DNA from: Tepidiphilus sp. J10
GTDB lineage: Bacteria > Pseudomonadota > Gammaproteobacteria > Burkholderiales > Thiobacillaceae
Length of the DNA stretch: 41,670 nucleotides
Assembly: GCA_945897955.1 (NCBI GenBank)
Contig: CAMDGQ010000037.1
Location: 1-41,670 of the forward strand
Direction of reading: 5' to 3'
Shown: one piece after another, positions 10,307-20,695 of the stretch
Layout of the letters: the number at the start of each line of letters is the position of its first letter
Position numbering within the stretch: the stretch's first letter is position 1
Notes under the pieces: generated by a model
What the model saw: only the letters and a program-made list of their open reading frames with translations
Database searches by the model: none
Told to the model about the DNA's origin: nothing
Made by a program: the position numbers and the translations under genes

Positions 10307-11080
10307 ATGACCAACGTTAATTACACACACTTCAAATTTTTGCCCATGTCAACACGGGTTTTGTTCAGCATGGTGTTGCTGGTATTCGGTCTTGGTTACT
10401 GCATGGCCATGATCCAGGTCTGGGAATCGCACGCCGGCAAGGATGGTGACCCGATGATTTCCGGCAAGGATCTGATGATCGCCTATAGCGGTAATCCGGA
10501 AGGCACCAAACTGGAAACCGCGTTGCGCGGCCCGATGCAGGACATGCTGCCGAAAGAAAAGCGTGATGTGATTTTCGACTGGCTGCACAACGGCGCCAAG
10601 GCTGAAGATATCCCGACCAAGATCGACCCGATCCTCAAGGAGCATTGCGTGGTCTGTCACAACCCGGCCGCCAATCCGCATTTGCCCGATTTCAGTTCTC
10701 CTCAGGGTTTGACCAAGGTTGCTGTGCAGGATGAAGGCATGACCATCCCCACTCTGGTGCGTGTGTCCCACATCCACCTGTTCTCGATCACATTCATCTT
10801 CTTCATCGTCGGCTATATCTTTACGCACGCAGTGGTTCGTCCGACCTGGGCGAAATGCGTGGTGATCGCGATCCCCTTCCTGAGTCTGATCACCGACGTT
10901 GCCTCCTGGTATCTGACCAAGGTGTGGGATGGCTTCGCCTGGGCGGTCATTGTCTCGGGCGCTTTCATGGGCGTTGCATTCACCATCATGTGGTTCACCT
11001 CGATGTGGCAGATGTGGTTCGGCAAGGTGCCGGAAGGCGTCGGCGAGGACGGATCGGTTTCCTGCATCCACTCGCGCTGA
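10307..11080 (+). CDS. Membrane-anchored monohaem cytochrome c-like protein with four helices, unknown role
   Basis: The 257-residue protein has one transmembrane helix near residues 17-37, a loop of about 115 residues, and three more helices near 156-175, 183-203 and 209-230. The loop holds a single haem c motif, CVVCH at residues 114-118, so it should face the periplasm. His155, His157 and His174 border the second helix and are possible ligands for a second cofactor, which is inference only. The ATG at 10307 follows a TGAGGA site. It is monocistronic, followed by a strong hairpin terminator. I cannot assign it to a named complex; a role in membrane electron transport is plausible. Confidence 0.75.
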   Translation: MTNVNYTHFKFLPMSTRVLFSMVLLVFGLGYCMAMIQVWESHAGKDGDPMISGKDLMIAYSGNPEGTKLETALRGPMQDMLPKEKRDVIFDWLHNGAKAEDIPTKIDPILKEHCVVCHNPAANPHLPDFSSPQGLTKVAVQDEGMTIPTLVRVSHIHLFSITFIFFIVGYIFTHAVVRPTWAKCVVIAIPFLSLITDVASWYLTKVWDGFAWAVIVSGAFMGVAFTIMWFTSMWQMWFGKVPEGVGEDGSVSCIHSR

Positions 11081-11094
11081 TTCAGGCGCTTCCG

Positions 11095-11134
11095 AAAGCA
11101 GAACGGGCGGCCAGTTGGCCGCCCGTTCTGCTTT
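11095..11134. terminator. Strong bidirectional hairpin terminator
   Basis: A perfect 19-bp stem occupies 11095-11113 and 11116-11134 with a GT loop. The stem begins AAAGCAGAACGG and ends in its complement CCGTTCTGCTTT, so each strand ends in a short T-run. It separates the convergent cytochrome gene and leuA and should terminate both transcripts. Confidence 0.9.
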
Positions 11135-11161
11135 GTGGCGAGAAAAACCTGAACCCGTGCG

Positions 11162-12697
11162 CTACACCTGCGGGTGCGCCCTTTCCTCGGCGCCGAACAG
11201 TTTGTTCAGCGCGTTGAGGTAGGCTTTGGCCGAGGCGATGACGATGTCGGTATCGGCGCCCTGTCCGTTGACGATGCGGCCGTTGCGGCTCAGGCGAACG
11301 GTGACTTCGCCCTGGGCATCGGTGCCGGTAGTGATGTTGTTGACCGAGTAGAGCAGCAGTGTCGAGCCGCTACCGACCATCTTTTCGATGGCGCGGAACG
11401 AGGCATCGACCGGGCCGCCGCCGAATTCATCGGCACGCAGTTCGTTGCCGCCATCGGACAGCACGATATGGGCATGCGGCGTCTCGCCGGTTTCCGAGCA
11501 GACTTTCAGCGAAACCAGCTTGAAGCGATCGCAGGTATCGAGGCCGCCATCGACGGCGACCAGCGCATGCAGGTCTTCGTCGAAGATTTCCCGCTTCTTG
11601 TCGGCCAGTTCCTTGAAGCGGGCAAAGGCCGAGTTCAATGCCTCCTCGCTTTCCATGACGATCCCCAGTTCATGCAGGCGGGTGCGGAACGCGTTGCGGC
11701 CGGATAGTTTGCCCAGCGTCAGCTTGTTGTGGCTCCAGCCGACATCTTCGGCGCGCATGATTTCGTAGGTCTCGCGATGCTTCAGCACGCCATCCTGGTG
11801 GATGCCGGATTCATGCGAAAAGGCGTTGGCGCCGACGATGGCCTTGTTGGGCTGCACCGGGTAACCGGTGATCTGCGAAACCAGCCGCGAAGCGGGCACG
11901 ATCTGGCTGGTGTCGATGCGTGAATCGCAGGTGAACACGTCGCGCCGGGTCTTCACTGCCATGACCACTTCTTCCAGTGAGGCATTGCCGGCGCGTTCAC
12001 CAAGTCCGTTGATCGTGCATTCGACCTGGCGGGCGCCGTTCATCACTGCCGCCAGCGAGTTGGCCACCGCCATGCCGAGGTCGTTGTGGCAATGCGTGGA
12101 CCAGATGACCTGATCGGAATTGGGCACGCGTTCAATCAGTTGCCGGATGCGTTCGCCCCACAGGGCGGGAATGCTGTAGCCGACGGTGTCGGGGACATTC
12201 AGCGTCTTCGCGCCGGCCTTGATCACCGCTTCGAATACACGGCAGAGAAAGTCCATCTCGGAGCGCACTGCGTCCTCGGCGGAGAATTCGACGTTGTCGG
12301 TGTACTCCAGCGCCAGTTTGACCGCCTTAACCGCTGCTTCGACAACCTGGTCGGGCTGCATGCGCAGCTTCTTTTCCATGTGGATCGGGCTGGTCGCGAT
12401 AAAGGTGTGGATGCGCCCGGAAGCGGCCGGCTTGATCGCCTCGCCGGCGGCGCGCACATCGCGCTCGTTGGCGCGCGCCAGCGAGCAAACAGTGGAATTC
12501 TTGATGATGCCGGCAATGCTTCGGATCGCTTCGGCATCGCCAGGGCTGGCAGCAGCAAAACCGGCTTCAATGACATCGACGCCGAGTCTCTCCAGTTGCC
12601 GTGCGATGCGCATTTTCTCGTCCTTGGTCATCGCGGCACCCGGGCTCTGCTCGCCGTCGCGCAAGGTGGTGTCGAAAATAATCAGTTGGTCATGCAT
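11162..12697 (-). CDS. leuA: 2-isopropylmalate synthase
   Basis: The 511-residue enzyme condenses acetyl-CoA with 2-oxoisovalerate, the first committed step of leucine synthesis. The catalytic TIM barrel starts with the [17 protein letters not shown] metal-binding motif and contains [18 protein letters not shown] with the metal-ligand His residues; the C-terminal allosteric domain (about residues 390-511) carries the leucine feedback site in this family. Of several possible starts, the ATG at 12697 has GGAG seven bases upstream. It ends the minus-strand run ilvB-ilvN-ilvC-psd-pssA-leuA, in which branched-chain amino acid and phospholipid genes are interleaved. Confidence 0.97.
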   Translation of the reverse strand: MHDQLIIFDTTLRDGEQSPGAAMTKDEKMRIARQLERLGVDVIEAGFAAASPGDAEAIRSIAGIIKNSTVCSLARANERDVRAAGEAIKPAASGRIHTFIATSPIHMEKKLRMQPDQVVEAAVKAVKLALEYTDNVEFSAEDAVRSEMDFLCRVFEAVIKAGAKTLNVPDTVGYSIPALWGERIRQLIERVPNSDQVIWSTHCHNDLGMAVANSLAAVMNGARQVECTINGLGERAGNASLEEVVMAVKTRRDVFTCDSRIDTSQIVPASRLVSQITGYPVQPNKAIVGANAFSHESGIHQDGVLKHRETYEIMRAEDVGWSHNKLTLGKLSGRNAFRTRLHELGIVMESEEALNSAFARFKELADKKREIFDEDLHALVAVDGGLDTCDRFKLVSLKVCSETGETPHAHIVLSDGGNELRADEFGGGPVDASFRAIEKMVGSGSTLLLYSVNNITTGTDAQGEVTVRLSRNGRIVNGQGADTDIVIASAKAYLNALNKLFGAEERAHPQV

Positions 12698-12792
12698 GGC
12701 GTGCTCCATATGCACAGAGGCCCGGGAATCGAGCCTGAATATTTTTCGGATCGGAGATTACAGACAGCGCAGGTGGGCGCCGGGGAAAACAG

Positions 12793-13590
12793 TCAATCCT
12801 GGCTCGGCGGAGTGGCGGCATGTTTGCGGACAAAGCGGCGCTTCAACCAGAGCGCATATCCCGAAAGGCCATAAGCCAGGAATATGAGGAATAACACAAT
12901 GGGAGGGTCGACGGAGACCAGCGAGAAACCAAGCGCGACCAGGACGATGACCAGAAAGGGCACACTGCGCTTGAGGTTGAAATCCTTGCCGCTGTAAAAC
13001 GCCAGGTTGGTGATCATGCTGATACCGGCAAACAACATTACCCCCCAGGCGATCCAGCGCGATTCTTCGCCGGTGATATGGTTGTCCACCATTACCCAGA
13101 CGAAGCTGGCCACCAGGGCTGCCGCGGCGGGACTCGGCAAGCCCATGAACCAGCGCTTGTCCTGTACTGCCAGCATGGTGTTGAAACGCGCCAACCGCAG
13201 TGCTGCGGCGGCGCAGTAAACAAAGGCGGCAATCCAGCCGAGTTTGCCCATGCCCTTCAGCGCAAAGCTGTACATCACCAGCGCCGGTGCAACGCCGAAT
13301 GAAACCATGTCGGACAGGGAATCGTATTCCGCTCCGAATGCACTCTGGGTATTGGTCAGTCGCGCGACACGCCCATCCAGTCCGTCCAGGATCATGGCCA
13401 CGAGAATGGCGATGGCGGCTTGTTCATAGCGGCCATTCATGGCCTGGACGATGGCGTAGAAGCCGGCAAACAGGGCGCCCGTGGTAAGCAGGTTGGGCAG
13501 CAGGAAGATGCCGCGCCGCGACAGTTTTGGCGCGACGTCTTCTTCAGCGGCTTCGACTTCTGAACTTTGGATGGAGTCGGAGTCCGGCAT
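12793..13590 (-). CDS. pssA: CDP-diacylglycerol-serine O-phosphatidyltransferase
   Basis: The 265-residue integral membrane enzyme makes phosphatidylserine from CDP-diacylglycerol and serine. The CDP-alcohol phosphotransferase motif is fully visible: DGLDGRVAR, then G and YDSLSD eight and ten residues further on, with the metal-binding Asp residues. About seven to eight hydrophobic segments follow. An in-frame TTG at 13596 overlaps the psd stop, but the ATG at 13590 is the simpler start. It directly follows psd, which uses its product, so the pair makes phosphatidylethanolamine in two steps. Confidence 0.95.
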   Translation of the reverse strand: MPDSDSIQSSEVEAAEEDVAPKLSRRGIFLLPNLLTTGALFAGFYAIVQAMNGRYEQAAIAILVAMILDGLDGRVARLTNTQSAFGAEYDSLSDMVSFGVAPALVMYSFALKGMGKLGWIAAFVYCAAAALRLARFNTMLAVQDKRWFMGLPSPAAAALVASFVWVMVDNHITGEESRWIAWGVMLFAGISMITNLAFYSGKDFNLKRSVPFLVIVLVALGFSLVSVDPPIVLFLIFLAYGLSGYALWLKRRFVRKHAATPPSQD

Positions 13591-13592
13591 CT

Positions 13593-14261
13593 TCAAAGCT
13601 GGGCCAATACATCGCTAGAAGCGCTGACCTTGTCGCCCAGCGCGACGCGCGGCCTGGCGCCCAGCGGCAGGTAAACGTCAAAGCGTGATCCGAAACGGAT
13701 GAAGCCGTACCGCTCGCCGCGATTCAATTGATGGCCTGGCTCGACGTAGCAAAGTATGCGCCGGGCAATCTGGCCGGCCACTTGCACACAGATGATGTCC
13801 TGGCCGGCCCGGGTCTGGAACCAGAGCGCATTGCGCTGGATATTGCCGGAAGCCTTGGCCGGCATGGTGTCGGCGAACTTGCCCGGGGTGTGCCAGCGTC
13901 CCTTGACTTCGCCATCGACCGGACTGCGGTTCGACTGCGCGTTGAACACATTCATGAAGACACTGATCTTGAGCGCACGCCTGTTCAGCCAGGGATCATC
14001 CGATTCCTCAACGGCGACCACACGGCCATCCGTCGGTGAAAGGACCAGTCCATCCCCTTGCGGGGCGTAACGCGCAGGATCACGAAAAAACCGAGCGGCG
14101 AAAAATGCGCCAAGCCACACAGGAATCGCCCAGAGCCAGCCGGCAAACCATGTCGTTGTCACTGCGGCAAGAAACGCCAGTGCGAGGAAAGGCCAACCTT
14201 CACGCGCAATGAAGGGATGCGGCCAGGGGGCCTTGGGAGGAGGGGCGACGCCGATACACAT
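13593..14261 (-). CDS. psd: Phosphatidylserine decarboxylase proenzyme (short type)
   Basis: The 222-residue proenzyme decarboxylates phosphatidylserine to phosphatidylethanolamine at the inner membrane. The motif FMNVFNAQSNRSPVDGEV is typical of the short bacterial class, and self-cleavage between Gly and Ser in RFGSRFDVYLP would yield the pyruvoyl prosthetic group. An N-terminal hydrophobic hairpin lies around residues 22-55. The ATG at 14261 has no evident ribosome-binding site and lies at the edge of a repetitive stretch, so the N-terminus is less certain, but there is no other good start before the conserved PHPFIAREGWPF. Confidence 0.93.
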   Translation of the reverse strand: MCIGVAPPPKAPWPHPFIAREGWPFLALAFLAAVTTTWFAGWLWAIPVWLGAFFAARFFRDPARYAPQGDGLVLSPTDGRVVAVEESDDPWLNRRALKISVFMNVFNAQSNRSPVDGEVKGRWHTPGKFADTMPAKASGNIQRNALWFQTRAGQDIICVQVAGQIARRILCYVEPGHQLNRGERYGFIRFGSRFDVYLPLGARPRVALGDKVSASSDVLAQL

Positions 14262-14275
14262 GGTGGCTGGTGGCT

Positions 14276-14338
14276 AGTGGCGAGTAGCAAGTCGCGCGTG
14301 GCTGTTGCCACTCGCGATTCGCGGCTCGCCACTCGCGA

Positions 14339-14339
<1 letters not shown>
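14276..14339. repeat. Short palindromic and direct repeats between psd and ilvC
   Basis: The spacer between ilvC and psd is built from variations of one motif. GCCACTCGCGAT occurs at 14307-14318 and again at 14328-14339, 21 bases apart. AGTGGCGAG (14276-14284) is the inverse complement of CTCGCCACT (14325-14333). The whole can fold as an imperfect hairpin immediately downstream of the ilvC stop. It may attenuate read-through from ilvC into psd, or be a copy of a dispersed repeat. Confidence 0.65.
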
Positions 14340-15867
<1,528 letters not shown>

Positions 15868-15876
15868 GGTTTCGCC

Positions 15877-17586
15877 TTAAAGCAGAATCATCTCGGACAG
15901 GCCTTTGCCAGCCGGGATCATGGGGAATACGTTTTCGCGCGGATCGGTAAGGAAATTCAGGAAAACCAGGCGATCCTTGTATTTTCCGAAGGCGTCGCGC
16001 AACGCCTGCTCGACGTCTTCCGGTTTGTCGATGGTCATGCCGACATGCCCGTAGGCTTCGGCAAGCTTGACGAAATCGGGCAGGGAATTCATGTACGACT
16101 CGGCATACCGCTCTTCGTAGAAAAACTCCTGCCACTGCCGCACCATGCCCAGGTAGCCGTTATTCAGCAGGATCACCTTGAGCGGAAGATTCCATTCCTT
16201 GCAGGTGGACAGCTCCTGAATGTTCATCTGGATGCTGCCCTCGCCGGTGACGCAGGCGACCATCGCTTCCGGAAACGCCAGCTGCACGCCCATCGCGGCG
16301 GGCAGGCCAAAGCCCATGGTGCCGAGACCGCCGGAATTGATCCAGCGGCGCGGCTTGTCGAACTGGTAATACTGCGCGGCCCACATCTGGTGCTGGCCGA
16401 CATCGGACGTGACATAGGCGTCGCCTTGCGTCACTTCATAGAGTTTTTCGATCACAAACTGAGGCTTGATCACGCTCGCCGCGCGGTCGTATTTCAGGCA
16501 ATCCTGCGAACGCCATAATTCTATTTGCGCCCACCAGGCCTTGAGGGCCTGCTCGTCGGGCTTGGACTTGTCAGCCTGAATCAGCTTGAGGACTTCATCC
16601 AGCACCTGCGCCACTTCGCCGACGATGGGTACATCGACGCGCACGCGTTTGGAAATGGACGAGGGGTCGACGTCGATATGGATGATGCGCCGCGCTTCCT
16701 TCGCAAAATGCTTCGGGTTGCCGATGACGCGATCATCGAATCGCGCCCCGACTGCAAGCAGGACGTCGCAATGCTGCATCGCCATGTTGGCTTCAATCGT
16801 GCCGTGCATGCCAAGCATGCCGAGAAACAGCGGGTCGGGCGATGGGTAGCCGCCGAGTCCCATCAAAGTGCTGGTTGCCGGGTAGCCAAGCAGTCGTACC
16901 AGTTCGGTCACTTGCGCGGCAGCGTTGCCAAGAATGACGCCGCCACCGGTGTAGATCATTGGCCGCTTGGCCTCGAGCAGCATCTGTGCCGCCTTCTTGA
17001 TCTGACCGGAATGTCCCTTGCTGGTGGGGTTGTAGGAGCGCATGGAGACGCTCTTCGGATATTCGTATGCGCAGCGGTGCTGGGTGACATCCTTCGGGAT
17101 GTCGACTACCACGGGGCCGGGCCGGCCGGTAGCGGCGATGTAGAACGCCTTCTTGATCGTCGCGGCAAGATCATGCACGTCTCTGACCAGGAAGTTGTGC
17201 TTCACGCAGGGCCGCGTGATGCCGACCATGTCGACTTCCTGGAACGCATCCTGGCCAATCGCTGCAGTCGGCACCTGCCCGGATATCACCACCATCGGAA
17301 TCGAGTCCATGTAGGCGGTGGCTATGCCGGTTACGGCGTTGGTGGCGCCCGGACCCGAAGTCACGATGGCAACGCCGACTTCGCCGGTAGCGCGCGCGTA
17401 GGCATCGGCGGCATGCACCGCAGCCTGCTCGTGGCGAACCAGGATGTGTTTGAAAGCAGTCTGCTTGTAAATTTCGTCGTAGATATTGAGAACAGCCCCG
17501 CCGGGGTAGCCGAAGAGGTGTTTGACACCTTCGTCCCGCAAGCAGCTGACCACGATCTCCGCACCGGTCAATTCCATGTCAGCCAT
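15877..17586 (-). CDS. ilvB: Acetolactate synthase, large catalytic subunit
   Basis: The thiamine-diphosphate enzyme (569 residues from the chosen start) condenses two pyruvates, or pyruvate with 2-oxobutyrate, in branched-chain amino acid synthesis. The N-terminal pyrimidine-binding domain (EGVKHLFGYPGGAVLNIYDE, with the catalytic Glu in VRHEQAAVHAADAYARATG), a central FAD domain and a C-terminal ThDP domain (TGEGSIQMNIQEL then LNNGYLG) are in the usual order. Several starts are close together (TTG 17610, ATG 17586, ATG 17577); 17586 is chosen but none has a strong ribosome-binding site. It heads the ilv-psd-pssA-leuA run. I see no clear attenuator leader in the 230 bases upstream. Confidence 0.95.
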   Translation of the reverse strand: MADMELTGAEIVVSCLRDEGVKHLFGYPGGAVLNIYDEIYKQTAFKHILVRHEQAAVHAADAYARATGEVGVAIVTSGPGATNAVTGIATAYMDSIPMVVISGQVPTAAIGQDAFQEVDMVGITRPCVKHNFLVRDVHDLAATIKKAFYIAATGRPGPVVVDIPKDVTQHRCAYEYPKSVSMRSYNPTSKGHSGQIKKAAQMLLEAKRPMIYTGGGVILGNAAAQVTELVRLLGYPATSTLMGLGGYPSPDPLFLGMLGMHGTIEANMAMQHCDVLLAVGARFDDRVIGNPKHFAKEARRIIHIDVDPSSISKRVRVDVPIVGEVAQVLDEVLKLIQADKSKPDEQALKAWWAQIELWRSQDCLKYDRAASVIKPQFVIEKLYEVTQGDAYVTSDVGQHQMWAAQYYQFDKPRRWINSGGLGTMGFGLPAAMGVQLAFPEAMVACVTGEGSIQMNIQELSTCKEWNLPLKVILLNNGYLGMVRQWQEFFYEERYAESYMNSLPDFVKLAEAYGHVGMTIDKPEDVEQALRDAFGKYKDRLVFLNFLTDPRENVFPMIPAGKGLSEMILL

Positions 17587-17816
17587 GGTGAGATTTTCTT
17601 GATTTTCCAAAGGGACTGAACACTAGCGACTGCGCCTATTCCGGTCAAGCCGGAGTCGTGTTTCACAGTTGATCGTATGTGATCTCCGACATCTTCCCGG
17701 AAGCTGCGCGTGACACAGGAAACAGGGGTTATTGCCTGACCTGGCATGCAAAAGCGCTTGGATGCGGGATTGCCTGCGGCTATTCTTCGAAGACTTCTTC
17801 CATCCGGGAAAATCAT

Positions 17817-18116
17817 ATGCCTCGGCGCAGCTTTATCTTCTGCGATATCTGCAATCCCCAGGCTGTAAGGTATGTCGAAATGCGTCGCTCGATTGGCCGG
17901 GATTCGCGCATCGGGCGGCGTTTAAGCGATGGTCGCAACTGGTTTGAAGGCAGTGACGAAGAGGCCGTGGCAGCCGGTTGGGTTGCTTCCGAAGAAGGAC
18001 ACTATATTTGCCCGGTATGCTTGAGCCGCATGAAGCGGATGCGGCATGCTCTGGATGGACGCATGCTGGTATCCGGTAGTCTTGCGCAGACGCTTGAAGA
18101 CGAGGCTGAGCGGTGA
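17817..18116 (+). CDS. Small zinc-ribbon-like protein, unknown function
   Basis: The 99-residue protein has two CxxC pairs, CDIC at residues 9-12 and CPVC at residues 65-68, which together can hold one zinc ion in a treble-clef or ribbon fold. The stretch between them is basic then acidic (RRSIGRDSRIGRR, later EGSDEEAVAAGW). It resembles no family I can name. The ATG at 17817 is preceded by GGGAA at a fair distance. It is divergent from ilvB and upstream of holC, without overlap. Confidence 0.7.
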   Translation: MPRRSFIFCDICNPQAVRYVEMRRSIGRDSRIGRRLSDGRNWFEGSDEEAVAAGWVASEEGHYICPVCLSRMKRMRHALDGRMLVSGSLAQTLEDEAER

Positions 18117-18290
18117 TCCTTCAGCCTGAAGGTTATGCTGATGCCATTGGCAGGGTTGCGCATTACGCGCTGTGCGTGTGGCGTAAATGAATCTACCGTT
18201 CCGTTTTACATTTGATTTACTGACGCAGCCTCGCTTTTCTGCTGCCGGTTTTTCCGCGCTGCCTGACTAGAACATTTGAATGATTCGGGA

Positions 18291-18716
18291 ATGACTCGTA
18301 TCGATTACTACCTGAATGCGTCCAACAAATCGCTGGTCGCCAGAAAACTTGCTGTCAAGGCATTTCATGCGGGCAAATACACATTAATGTTCACGCGTGA
18401 TGTCGACCAGATCAGAGAGCTCGATGCATCTTTCTGGACTTCTCCGATTCTGTCATTTATCCCGCATGTTCAGTGCGGTCATGCATTGGCGAATAAATCC
18501 CCTGTTCTGATAGGTGCAGACCCCGTTGTTCTTGCTCGTCCCGATGTATTGATCAATCTCGCCCCCGAAATTCCTGATTGTTTCGCTCGTTTTGACCGGA
18601 TGCTTGAAATTGTTTCCGAAGACGAAGCCGACAAGGTGGAGGCGCGCAACCGCTTTCGCTATTACAAGGAACGGGGTTATGCCATTGATGTGCATGATTT
18701 GAAGGCATTGCAATGA
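18291..18716 (+). CDS. holC: DNA polymerase III, chi subunit
   Basis: The 141-residue chi subunit joins the clamp-loader complex (through psi) to single-stranded DNA-binding protein. The N-terminal TRIDYYLNA segment, the central DRDVDQIRELDxxFW-like region (residues 40-56) and the PDVLINLAPEIPDCFARFDRMLEIV block are characteristic of HolC. The ATG at 18291 is chosen over an in-frame TTG at 18276 on family grounds. The next gene overlaps its stop by four bases. Confidence 0.92.
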   Translation: MTRIDYYLNASNKSLVARKLAVKAFHAGKYTLMFTRDVDQIRELDASFWTSPILSFIPHVQCGHALANKSPVLIGADPVVLARPDVLINLAPEIPDCFARFDRMLEIVSEDEADKVEARNRFRYYKERGYAIDVHDLKALQ

Positions 18717-19153
18717 TGGACAAGCGAAGCGACATTTTTGGTCAGATTGACGCGCTGCTGGTAAAGAGGGGCGACGAAGCCCTGACCGAAAACAAAAGCC
18801 TGAATGATGATTTTCCTTTGTTGACCGATGTAATCGGCAAAGAGGAAAGTCCGGGAAGCGTCGATAATCAGGCAATCGGCAAAGAGAATGCCGGTATCAA
18901 TTCGGTTGAGCGGCGAAAAATGCAAAGACGCAGACAAGGCGATGCGACTTCCATTCAATTCGCCAACGATGGCGACAAGGAACTGCTGCTTTTGGAACTG
19001 GAAAATCGCTTGTCACGTTTGTTTCAATTACAGCAGGCCAGTCTGCAGGACGTCGTGCGGAAGATTATTCAGGAAGAGTTGCTTCTCAGCCAACGCAACA
19101 TGGATGAAAAAATTCATGGTGCATTGAAGAAATCACAAAACAGGTTCCGCTGA
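18713..19153 (+). CDS. Hypothetical protein coupled to holC
   Basis: The 146-residue hydrophilic protein is not one I recognise. Its middle (residues 66-75) is very basic (ERRKMQRRRQ), and residues 90-140 form a predicted amphipathic, possibly coiled-coil helix rich in Leu, Glu and Gln. No signal peptide, membrane segment or cysteine is seen. The ATG at 18713 overlaps the holC stop (ATGA), so the two are translationally coupled; a second ATG at 18716 is also possible. Its position suggests a DNA-associated role, but nothing in the sequence proves it. Confidence 0.65.
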   Translation: MMDKRSDIFGQIDALLVKRGDEALTENKSLNDDFPLLTDVIGKEESPGSVDNQAIGKENAGINSVERRKMQRRRQGDATSIQFANDGDKELLLLELENRLSRLFQLQQASLQDVVRKIIQEELLLSQRNMDEKIHGALKKSQNRFR

Positions 19154-19193
19154 TCTTTGCGGAATATCCTGTTATCAATTATTGCCTTTCAAC

Positions 19194-19997
19194 ATGCCTG
19201 ATATTTATGCCGTTTTCGGCAACCCTGTCGCACACTCTAAATCTCCCCTGATCCACGCGGCTTTCGCGCGTCAGACTGGTCAGGACATGACCTATTCCGC
19301 ACTTTTGGCGCCATTGGATGGATTTCGTGAGTCGGTCGCGGAATTCCGGAAAGACGGTGCCAGCGGGGCCAATGTGACCGTTCCATTCAAGGAGCAAGCC
19401 TATGCGCTGGCTACCCGCCATACGCCGCGGGCGCTGGCGGCGGGCGCGGCGAATACCTTGAAGTTCGAGGTGGATGGCATTCTTGGCGACAACACCGATG
19501 GCGCGGGTCTGGTGCGTGATCTGATCGTCAATCTGGGTGTGGTGATAGCCGGCAAGCGGATCCTGCTGATGGGAGCGGGGGGCGCCGCACGCGGTGTGAT
19601 CCAGCCTTTGCTGGATCAGCAACCAGCGCAGCTGTTCATAGTCAATCGGACGCCGGAAAAGGCGATTGATCTGGCGTGTGCATTCGCGGCGGGAGGTGTT
19701 CGTGGAGGCGGTTACGCTGAGTTGAGCGGCGAGTTCGATGTCGTGATCAATGCCACCGCAGCGAGTCTGGCCAACGATCTGCCGCCGCTGCCGGATTCGA
19801 TCTTCGCGCCTGATGCCTTGGCCTACGACATGATGTACGGCCGCGATACACCATTTCTTGCTTTCGCCCGCGCGCATGGAGCACGCGCGGCAGATGGACT
19901 CGGCATGCTGGTGGAGCAGGCGGCGGAAGCTTTCAACCTCTGGCGAGGCGTGCGGCCGGACACGGCGACGGTGATTCGGTCGTTGCGGGAGGGATGA
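19194..19997 (+). CDS. aroE: Shikimate dehydrogenase (NADP)
   Basis: The 267-residue enzyme reduces 3-dehydroshikimate to shikimate in the aromatic amino acid pathway. The substrate-binding motif SKSPLIHAAF is at the N-terminus, the catalytic Lys lies in NVTVPFKEQAY, the catalytic Asp in NTDGAGL, and the NADP loop is LLMGAGGAARGV. The ATG at 19194 is chosen over an upstream TTG at 19182; neither has a strong ribosome-binding site. The stop overlaps the mtgA start. Confidence 0.96.
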   Translation: MPDIYAVFGNPVAHSKSPLIHAAFARQTGQDMTYSALLAPLDGFRESVAEFRKDGASGANVTVPFKEQAYALATRHTPRALAAGAANTLKFEVDGILGDNTDGAGLVRDLIVNLGVVIAGKRILLMGAGGAARGVIQPLLDQQPAQLFIVNRTPEKAIDLACAFAAGGVRGGGYAELSGEFDVVINATAASLANDLPPLPDSIFAPDALAYDMMYGRDTPFLAFARAHGARAADGLGMLVEQAAEAFNLWRGVRPDTATVIRSLREG

Positions 19998-20686
19998 TGC
20001 TGCGCTTGCTGTGGCGGGGTTTGCTGGTTGTAGTGGCGATCGTTCTGCTGATGCAGTTCTGGTATCTGGCGCATGTTTTATGGTGGCAGCGCTTTGACCC
20101 TGATAGCACGGCCTTCATGGAAGCGGGTTTGGCGCGTATGCAGGAAAGGAACCCTGATGCCGAACTGCGTTATCGCTGGGTCGATTACAACCGGGTCTCG
20201 ATTCAACTCAAACGCGCAGTCATCGCCGCCGAGGACAGCCGCTTCCTGGCGCACGAAGGCTTCGATTGGGAAGGCATCGAAAAGGCTGTGGAAAAGAATT
20301 TGAAGAAGGGGCGAATCGTCGCGGGGGGGTCCACGATCAGCCAGCAACTGGCCAAGAATCTGTTTCTCTCTGCCTCGCGCAATCCGCTGCGCAAGATTCA
20401 GGAAGCGGTGATTACCGTGATGATCGAAGCGTTCTGGAGCAAACGGCGCATTCTTGAGGTGTATCTGAACGTCATCGAATGGGGCAACGGCATCTTCGGT
20501 GCGGAAGCGGCCAGCAGACGTTATTTCAAGACATCCGCCGGCGCTATCGGATCTGACCAGGCGGCCATACTGGCGGCGATGATTCCGAATCCGCGCTATT
20601 ACGAAACGCACCGTTCCGCGCGTGGCCTGCTCAAGCGCAAGTCGATCATTGCAGCCAGGATGAGTCAGGTGACTGTGCCGCGATAA
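19994..20686 (+). CDS. mtgA: Monofunctional peptidoglycan glycosyltransferase
   Basis: The 230-residue enzyme polymerises lipid II into glycan strands at the periplasmic side of the inner membrane. An N-terminal transmembrane helix (residues 5-24) is followed by a GT51 domain with the catalytic Glu in AAEDSRFLAHEGFD and the conserved GGSTISQQLAKNLFLS motif; the transpeptidase domain of bifunctional PBPs is absent. Two starts overlap the aroE stop, ATG at 19994 and ATG at 19997. The second has better spacing from GGAGG (19988-19992). The aroE-mtgA order is common in proteobacteria. Confidence 0.95.
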   Translation: MMLRLLWRGLLVVVAIVLLMQFWYLAHVLWWQRFDPDSTAFMEAGLARMQERNPDAELRYRWVDYNRVSIQLKRAVIAAEDSRFLAHEGFDWEGIEKAVEKNLKKGRIVAGGSTISQQLAKNLFLSASRNPLRKIQEAVITVMIEAFWSKRRILEVYLNVIEWGNGIFGAEAASRRYFKTSAGAIGSDQAAILAAMIPNPRYYETHRSARGLLKRKSIIAARMSQVTVPR

Positions 20687-20695
20687 GCGACAGCT

